Source: an uncultured Oscillospiraceae bacterium | GTDB taxonomy: Bacteria > Bacillota > Clostridia > Oscillospirales > Oscillospiraceae | NCBI GenBank assembly: GCA_958436045.1 | Contig: CAUBIP010000023.1 | Coordinates: 1 to 21,527, forward strand | Direction: 5' to 3' | DNA length: 21,527 nt | Shown: positions 15,645 to 21,527 of the stretch, piece after piece | Numbering within the stretch: position 1 is the first letter of the stretch | Layout: every line of letters begins with the position of its first letter | Notes under the pieces: model-generated | Database searches by the model: none | The model's input: only the letters and a program-made list of their open reading frames with translations | What the model was told of the DNA's origin: nothing | Program-made: the position numbers and the translations under genes

Positions 15645-15683
15645 GCCAAACTTTTTGGCTTGTGACCCTTTCCGGCGAAAGGG
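15642..15683. repeat. Two adjacent inverted repeats at the kinase promoter
   Basis: The first is CAAGCCAAA (15642-15650) with TTTGGCTTG (15654-15662), overlapping the kinase -35 box. The second is CCCTTTC (15666-15672) with GAAAGGG (15677-15683). Either could be an operator; neither matches a regulator site I recognise. Confidence 0.4.
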
Positions 15684-15786
15684 AGAAAAAACCTCGGAGA
15701 TTTTATGCATTTTTCTGATTTTTTCGTGATTGTGTCGAAAAATGAGAATAAAAAATGTGAAAAACGTCGGGAAATCCGGCCCTTTG

Positions 15787-15815
15787 TTGACAGTATCTGG
15801 GGAATGTGATACAAT
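15787..15815 (+). promoter_or_regulatory. Strong sigma-A promoter of the glycosidase-phosphatase gene
   Basis: A perfect -35 TTGACA (15787-15792), 17-base spacer and -10 TACAAT (15810-15815) preceded by TG at 15807-15808 (extended -10). Transcription should start near 15822, about 45 bases before the ATG. This is a housekeeping-type promoter with no clear Pho box next to it. Confidence 0.8.
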
Positions 15816-15867
15816 CAGACTGGTGAAACTCCCTGATTCGGGGAAGAAAAAAGGAGGAACTCACGAC

Positions 15868-18800
15868 ATGAAGGAGACGAAACGACCGCTGGCTCGCTGC
15901 GGCTTGTGTCTGCTGCTGATCTGTGCACTGCTCATCAGCATCTGCCCCGCCGCATTGGCTAAGGCAGCGCCTGTGCCGCTGCCGGAGGACAAAATGCTGA
16001 TCTCGCAGACAGATTATGACATTGCGCCAGGTATGACGGAATCTCAAGTCATTCTGAATAACGCCGAGGGCAGCAATCAAGTCCTGGGCTATATGGCGAC
16101 GATCTCGCCCGGCGCCCAGGTGACGTTCAAAGCGTCCTATGGCAGCTACTATACCAAGGGCAGCACGCCGAAGAGCCGTGCGGCTCTGGCGGCCGACGGC
16201 CTGAAATGGGACCTCAGAACGACGACGTCCCAGGCCAAAAGCTATGAAGCGGCCACCGGTGACACCGTTGTCACGGCCATTAACGCGGACTACTACAATA
16301 TGCAGACCGGCCAGTGCACCGGTTACCTCATCATGGAGGGCAACGTGATCCAGACCGGCCGCCTGTATGACGACGGCAGCAAGTCCTATGAGCCGTATTT
16401 CGCGGTCCTGAAGGACGGCTCCTATGTCATCCGCGACGCCGGCACCCCGACGGATGATGTGCAGGAAGCCATCTCCGGCCCGTTCTATCTTGTCAAAAAC
16501 GGCGAGATCTGCGGCGATCTCGATCAGGGCACGAAGGCGCCCCGGAACTCCATCGGCATGAAGGCCGACGGCACCGTCGTTTTGTTTATGGCCGACGGCC
16601 GCCAGGGCGTCTCGAACGGCATGACGCTCTATGAAATTGCCGAGATGCAGAAGGCCCAGGGCGTCGTGACGTCCATCTATCTCGATGGCGGCGGCTCTGC
16701 GACCTATGCCTCCCGCCACGGCGGCGGCAGCCTGGAGATCCAGAACCACCCGTCCGACGGCGCGGAGCGTGTCGTTGCCTCGTCGCTGCTTGTCGTCTCG
16801 ACGGCGAAGCAGACCGGCAAGTTTGACCACGCGGTGCTGGAGCCCAACAATGCGCTCTACATCGCCGGGGCCAAGGTGCAGTTTACGGCAAGCGGCGTCG
16901 ACGCTGGCGGCTATGCGGCGGAGATCCCGTCGGGCTGCAAATGGGCGCTGTCCGACAAGGCCTATGGCACGATCGACGCCAGCGGCCTGTTCCAGTCCAA
17001 CGGCACCTGCGGCACCGTCACGGTGAATCTGATGCGGGGTGACGAGGTCGTCGGTACGACAGCGATCGAGGTGCAGGAGCCGGACGAGCTCTATTTCGCC
17101 TCCCGTTCTCTGAACCTCTCGTTCAAGCAGTCCAGCGATCTGGGCTTGACGGCAAAGTACAAGACCCGCGCCATGGAGCTGGGCGGCTATGTCTTTGACT
17201 GGACCATCACCCCGGCGTCCACTGACCAGAAGCCTGCGGACATCGGCACATTCGACGGCAACACCTTCACCGCCGTCAAGGCCAAGGACACCCGCAGCGC
17301 CACCGTCACGGTCAGCTACAAAAAGGCCGACAGCACTGTGATGACGGACACCATCTCCCTGGAGATCGGTCGGATGCCGACGGTCCTGTTCGACTTCGAG
17401 CCGGATGCGGAAGGCAATCTGCTGAAGGTCGGCAACGCGGACTGGGGCAACGCCAGCTACGGCAACGCCTTCGGTGACGAGAACATGGAGCTGACCTACA
17501 TCAGCTGGAACGATGAGACGAACCTCCCGGGGACGGTCACCAAGCGCGGCCCGTTCACCTTTGGCGGCGAGTACATCTCTAATATTTACGACAGAACTTA
17601 TGACCCGACTGCCTACATCCTCGGCAGTGCCGGGTACACATTCTTCACCTGGCACACCAGTTATATGCAGGAAAATTCCGCCACGGCGGAGGTCGTCAGT
17701 GCAGACCGCGGCCAGGTCCGCTTCGGCGACTACGCTCTGCGGCTGGACTACGACTACACGAACCTGAACCCCGGGTATCGGAATGTCAACGAATATCTCT
17801 ACTACTGCTCCACGTCCGAGGAAGCCAAGACGGACCTCTACGCGGGCTATGAGATCGACGGCACGCCGTCCGGCCTGGGCGTTTGGATCTACGCCCCGGA
17901 GGGCACGCCCAACTACTGGCTGTGGACGAACATCGCGTATTATGACGCCAACAGTGACAGCTACAAGCGCGGCTACCTGCATTTCAAGACCCAGGAGGGC
18001 CGGAGTATCCAGTATAACGGCATTTATTGGGACGGTTGGATGTACTGCGAAGCAGACCTGACACCGTATGCCCAGTACGTCACGCCGGAGCATCCCTTGA
18101 AGCTTGTCAACGGCATGCCGCTGATCCTGATGACCTTCATCCCCGGCGGCAGCGCCAGCGAAAACGGAGATAAGATCCCCATGGGCGATTTCGCCAAGGG
18201 CAGCATCTACTTCGATAACTTCCGCCTCGTCTACGGCGACACTGTGGACGATATGGACAACCCCGAGATCACCGCGCTGCAGCTCAACGGCACGGAGGCC
18301 GCGGCAGACGGCTCCACGGTTGTGACCAGCAGCAAGGTCAATATCACGGCGGCCTTCCAGGATCCGGTCAATGACAACACGACCGGCATCAACACGGAAA
18401 AGACGGCCATCTATGTCGACGGCCAGCGCCAGACGCTGACCAAGAGCACCGAGAAAGAAGCCGCCGCGTCTGTGACCCTGCCCAACGGCACGCACAGCGT
18501 GACGCTCAACGTCATTGACGGCTTCGGCAACCTTTCGACGACCACCCGCTACTTCACCGTGAAGGACGCTAAGAGCAGCTACGGCGCAGTCGTCCTCACC
18601 GGGAAGGAGACGGCGGAGCTGGGCAAGGACTACACCCTGACCCTCACGTCCGCCGGTTCTGAAAAGCTGAGCGACGTCACGGCGAAGATCCGCTTCAACG
18701 CGAGCTTCGGCACGCCGTCCGTCACCTTCCCCGCCGGGAGCACCGGCAAGAGCACCCTCGACGGCGATATTCTGAATCTGGAGATCAGCGGCGCGGTCAA

Positions 18801-21480
18801 ATCCGGCGCGCTGGCGACAGTGACCTTCCACGTCGACCCGGCGACGCCCCAGGGCACGAACCTGGTCTACAGCGTGGAGGCCGGCACGTATCGCGACGGC
18901 GAGGCGGCCCTGACCTTTGCCCAGGAGGCTGCATCCGTCAGCGTCCAGGCGCCTTACCGCATCACGGCGGATATCATGACCGTCGGCGGCAACGGCAAGA
19001 TCTATGTGACAAAGCCCGACGGCTCCAAGCCCGGGAAGATGCAGGTCTACCTGGTCCGCGACAGCGAGGAGGACGAGCTGGTCGGCACGACGAACCGCTC
19101 CGGCATCCTGGTGACGAACCGCTTCTGCCGGACCGTTGGCGAGAAATTCTACATCTATGCCAAGGCGGAGGAAGGCCTGTCCTTCCAGTACAATGGCACG
19201 ACCACCGGCATGGGCAGCGACGAGGTCACGCCGACAAACGTGCGCCTCAATGCCGTCAAGGACCCGGCGACAAGCATGGGCGTCTCCTGGTTCAGCGCGC
19301 CGGAGTACACGGAAAAGGCCGCGGTCGTCCAGTATGTGGAAAAGCGCGCGTATGATTCTGGCAAGTATAACTTTACGAGCGTTGACGGCACCTGCACGAA
19401 GCATTCCTTCACCGGCGATAACGCCGCTTCGCAGATAAACACGGCCACGATGATTGGCCTGAAGCCCGGCACGGCCTACTGCTACCGCGTCGGCGACGGC
19501 GTGGACGGCCACTGGTCTGAGATCGCAGAATTCACGACGGATACCGCCAAGCAGGACACCAGCTTCTTCATCCTGGGTGACACCCAGCTCTCCGGCAATG
19601 CGGAAGCAGATGCGGAGGACATTGCGACCCTGCGCACCCTGGCGGCAAAGATCAAGGACACCGGCGCGACCTTCGGTCTGCAGACCGGCGACTATATCGA
19701 CAACGCGGGCGAACTGGGCAGCTGGGATGAGATCCAGAGCCTGTTTGCCGAGGAATTTGCCCGCTATCCCATCGTCCAGGTCATGGGCAACCATGAGTAC
19801 TACGGCGATCTCTCCGGCCAGCACGCCGAGATGGCGTTCAACCTGCCGGACGAGGATTTCTACTCCGTGGAATACGGCAATGTTTACATGGCTGTCATTA
19901 ACTGCAACGCAAACCTGGAAGCTGCGGCGAAGTGGCTTGTCCAGGATGCAGCCAAGTCGGATTGCCCTTGGAAGGTCCTGACAGTCCACCAGCCGCCTTA
20001 CTACACGAACCCCAAGGGCTCCAGCGCCAACTATCACGACGCCCTGCCGGCAGCCGTGGATGAAGCGGGAATCGACTTTGTATTCTCCGGCCACGACCAT
20101 GCCTATGCCCGCACCGAGCCCCTGACCGGCGGCAAGGTCGACAGCGAAAACGGCGCGGTCTACATGATCTGCGGTGACCTGGGCGAAAAGTCCCGGAGCA
20201 GCAGCTACATTGCGGAGGACAATGAAGACTTCCACTTTGCAACGATCGACCAGAACTACGACGCCATCTATCTCGTTGCCAGCACCTCCGGCAACGACAT
20301 GACCGTCACGGCGTATAACGTCGATGGCACGGTCCTCGACAGCTACACGATGCACCACACCACCGCCTGCGAGCGCGACGGACACAAGTATGTCTACGAC
20401 CGCGCGGCTGGGACCCTGGCCTGCTCCGTCTGCGGCGAATCCAACGCCCGCTACACCGGCTGGGCGACGGACAGCATGAACGGCGGCAGCATGTACTTCC
20501 TGGCGGGTCGCTACAAGACGGGCTGGTTCCGCACCGGTCTCACGGCGAAGGATGTGCACCACTTCGACGAGAAGACGGGCATTGCCCATAAGGTCACCAT
20601 CGTGGAGGATGTCCCCACGACCTGCACCGTCCGCGGCCACTTCAAGCTGCGCTGCGAATGCGGCGAGACCTACGCGGACGATTATGAAGCCCCCATGGGC
20701 CACCATTTCGACGCCTTTACCCGCCCGGACGGCAGCATCTATTACGTCTGCTCCACCTGCGGCGAGATCTCCGACACGAACCTGCCCTTTATTGATCTGG
20801 AGCCGGATGCCTGGTATCATGACGCGGTCGACTTCGTCTACCAGAACCAGTACTTCAGCGGCACCTCTTCCAACACGTTTGCGCCCAATGATCCGATGCA
20901 GCGCTGCATGCTGGTCTCCGTCCTCTGGCGCATCGCTGGCAAGCCGGATTACACCAACACCGGCCGGGCGCCGTTCACGGACAGTGAGCCCAACTCCTGG
21001 TATGCCGCTGCCCTGAACTGGGCTGTGGAGAACAAGATCGTAGCCGGGTATGACGACGGTACGTTCCGTCCGAAGGACTCCATCACGAGAGAGCAGATCG
21101 CCGCCTTCCTGTACCGCTTCGCTGGTTACCTGAAGCTGGATACGACGGCACGGGCGAACTTCGCCAGCTTTGCTGATGCAAGCCAGGTCAGCAGCTACGC
21201 CAAAGACGCCATGTCTTGGGCTGTTGCCAGCGAGCTGATCTACGGCAAGGGCAAGAACAATCTGGACCCGCGGGGCACGGCGACCCGTGCAGAAGTCGCA
21301 GCCTTCGTCATGCGGTTCACCAAGCTGATGGACAAGCAGGCGGAGACGACGCCGGAAAAGCAGGCCCAGACCGAAGCGGCGCAGACGCCTGCTCCGCAGG
21401 TGGACCCCGCTCCGGCGGAAGCGCCCCAGGCCGAGACGGATGTCCCGGCTGAGGCTGCAGCTCCGGCAGAAAACGGTTGA
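15868..21480 (+). CDS. SLH-anchored phosphodiester glycosidase / purple-acid-phosphatase-like metallophosphatase
   Basis: A 1870-residue exported multidomain enzyme. The ATG at 15868 follows AAGGAGG (15851-15857) and opens a signal peptide ending ALAKAAP. Residues about 60-310 match the phosphodiester glycosidase (NAGPA, DUF2233) family: INADYYN (138-144), RNSIG (226-230), MADGRQ and DGGGSAT (273-279). Ig-like segments (315-500), a beta-sandwich region of unknown type (508-790), a cohesin-like domain (905-1027) and another beta domain (1030-1125) follow. Next come the purple-acid-phosphatase FN3-like domain (1127-1232) and metallophosphatase with GDTQ (Asp1238), GDYID (Asp1275), GNHE (Asn1308, His1309), VHQPP (His1374) and GHDHAY (His1409, His1411), a complete set of metal ligands. 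Then a Cys-pair and GW-repeat-like region, three SLH modules (from about 1641, 1703, 1765) and a Pro/Ala/Glu-rich tail. It probably removes sugar from a sugar-phosphodiester and then releases phosphate; substrates are inferred. Confidence 0.92.
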   Translation: MKETKRPLARCGLCLLLICALLISICPAALAKAAPVPLPEDKMLISQTDYDIAPGMTESQVILNNAEGSNQVLGYMATISPGAQVTFKASYGSYYTKGSTPKSRAALAADGLKWDLRTTTSQAKSYEAATGDTVVTAINADYYNMQTGQCTGYLIMEGNVIQTGRLYDDGSKSYEPYFAVLKDGSYVIRDAGTPTDDVQEAISGPFYLVKNGEICGDLDQGTKAPRNSIGMKADGTVVLFMADGRQGVSNGMTLYEIAEMQKAQGVVTSIYLDGGGSATYASRHGGGSLEIQNHPSDGAERVVASSLLVVSTAKQTGKFDHAVLEPNNALYIAGAKVQFTASGVDAGGYAAEIPSGCKWALSDKAYGTIDASGLFQSNGTCGTVTVNLMRGDEVVGTTAIEVQEPDELYFASRSLNLSFKQSSDLGLTAKYKTRAMELGGYVFDWTITPASTDQKPADIGTFDGNTFTAVKAKDTRSATVTVSYKKADSTVMTDTISLEIGRMPTVLFDFEPDAEGNLLKVGNADWGNASYGNAFGDENMELTYISWNDETNLPGTVTKRGPFTFGGEYISNIYDRTYDPTAYILGSAGYTFFTWHTSYMQENSATAEVVSADRGQVRFGDYALRLDYDYTNLNPGYRNVNEYLYYCSTSEEAKTDLYAGYEIDGTPSGLGVWIYAPEGTPNYWLWTNIAYYDANSDSYKRGYLHFKTQEGRSIQYNGIYWDGWMYCEADLTPYAQYVTPEHPLKLVNGMPLILMTFIPGGSASENGDKIPMGDFAKGSIYFDNFRLVYGDTVDDMDNPEITALQLNGTEAAADGSTVVTSSKVNITAAFQDPVNDNTTGINTEKTAIYVDGQRQTLTKSTEKEAAASVTLPNGTHSVTLNVIDGFGNLSTTTRYFTVKDAKSSYGAVVLTGKETAELGKDYTLTLTSAGSEKLSDVTAKIRFNASFGTPSVTFPAGSTGKSTLDGDILNLEISGAVKSGALATVTFHVDPATPQGTNLVYSVEAGTYRDGEAALTFAQEAASVSVQAPYRITADIMTVGGNGKIYVTKPDGSKPGKMQVYLVRDSEEDELVGTTNRSGILVTNRFCRTVGEKFYIYAKAEEGLSFQYNGTTTGMGSDEVTPTNVRLNAVKDPATSMGVSWFSAPEYTEKAAVVQYVEKRAYDSGKYNFTSVDGTCTKHSFTGDNAASQINTATMIGLKPGTAYCYRVGDGVDGHWSEIAEFTTDTAKQDTSFFILGDTQLSGNAEADAEDIATLRTLAAKIKDTGATFGLQTGDYIDNAGELGSWDEIQSLFAEEFARYPIVQVMGNHEYYGDLSGQHAEMAFNLPDEDFYSVEYGNVYMAVINCNANLEAAAKWLVQDAAKSDCPWKVLTVHQPPYYTNPKGSSANYHDALPAAVDEAGIDFVFSGHDHAYARTEPLTGGKVDSENGAVYMICGDLGEKSRSSSYIAEDNEDFHFATIDQNYDAIYLVASTSGNDMTVTAYNVDGTVLDSYTMHHTTACERDGHKYVYDRAAGTLACSVCGESNARYTGWATDSMNGGSMYFLAGRYKTGWFRTGLTAKDVHHFDEKTGIAHKVTIVEDVPTTCTVRGHFKLRCECGETYADDYEAPMGHHFDAFTRPDGSIYYVCSTCGEISDTNLPFIDLEPDAWYHDAVDFVYQNQYFSGTSSNTFAPNDPMQRCMLVSVLWRIAGKPDYTNTGRAPFTDSEPNSWYAAALNWAVENKIVAGYDDGTFRPKDSITREQIAAFLYRFAGYLKLDTTARANFASFADASQVSSYAKDAMSWAVASELIYGKGKNNLDPRGTATRAEVAAFVMRFTKLMDKQAETTPEKQAQTEAAQTPAPQVDPAPAEAPQAETDVPAEAAAPAENG

Positions 21481-21527
21481 TTTGCTGTCTTAACAGCAGG
21501 ATCATTGCAATCGTAAGCGGCACATGC

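Larger units (their letters stand above)
15502..15867. other. Divergent intergenic region between kinase and phosphatase genes
   Basis: This 366-base gap has no gene. It holds a leftward promoter, a rightward promoter, two inverted repeats close to the leftward -35, and a ribosome site set far from the kinase start. The A/T-rich stretch 15684-15780 between the promoters shows nothing further that I can name. Confidence 0.8.

Noticed and set aside
15702..15728. Pho-box-like hexamers upstream of the phosphatase gene
   Set aside because: TTTATG at 15702 has no good partner 11 bases away and lies more than 60 bases above the -35 box.
15703..20820. Minus-strand open frame of 1705 codons opposite the phosphatase gene
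   Set aside because: It mirrors the real gene. The protein is rich in Arg, Val, Ala, Asp, Gly and His in the pattern produced by the reverse complement of GC-rich codons, and it shows no domain, ribosome site or signal peptide.
21483..21498. Possible terminator after the phosphatase gene (TGCTGT/ACAGCA)
   Set aside because: The stem is only six bases and no T run follows; the true terminator is probably beyond the window.

Overview
The window (about 60% GC in the coding parts) looks like a chromosomal segment of a high-GC, gut-type Clostridia member, probably Oscillospiraceae-like. This rests on three large exported proteins that each end in three S-layer homology (SLH) modules, on strong AGGAGG-type ribosome binding sites with some TTG starts, on a clostridial-style pstS-pstC-pstA-pstB-phoU operon, and on the protein families present. 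The assignment is inference; there is no rRNA or other phylogenetic marker. No tRNA, rRNA, insertion sequence, phage gene or CRISPR array was seen.

Layout, left to right. (1) 1-256: leader with a leftward promoter leaving the window and a rightward promoter. (2) 257-3574, +: secreted subtilisin-like (S8) protease with four beta-rich repeats, three Cys-pair repeats and three SLH modules, ending at a terminator. (3) 3768-8673, - strand: a three-gene unit transcribed leftward from a near-consensus promoter at 8752-8780. It encodes a PAS-GGDEF diguanylate cyclase, a DegV-family lipid-binding protein and a 1004-residue MacB/FtsX-type ABC transporter with ATPase and permease in one chain. (4) 8841-13046, +: a candidate Pho-box promoter followed by pstS, an intergenic hairpin attenuator, pstC, pstA, pstB and phoU, the complete high-affinity phosphate importer plus its regulator. 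(5) 13204-15501, - strand: a secreted CotH-type kinase with three SLH modules. (6) 15868-21480, +: a 1870-residue secreted protein with an N-terminal phosphodiester glycosidase (NAGPA-like) domain, several beta-sandwich regions, a purple-acid-phosphatase-like metallophosphatase with all expected metal-site motifs, and three SLH modules. Genes 5 and 6 are divergent from a 366-base region holding a promoter for each and two inverted repeats.

How the genes may work together (inference). The phosphodiester glycosidase domain could uncover phosphomonoesters from sugar-phosphodiesters at the cell surface, the phosphatase domain on the same chain could release orthophosphate, and PstSCAB could import it under PhoU control. 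The divergent CotH kinase would add phosphate to surface proteins, so the locus may hold an S-layer-anchored kinase/phosphatase pair beside a phosphate importer. This is the most interesting reading of the window. The phoP/phoR sensor pair expected to act on the Pho box is not in this window.
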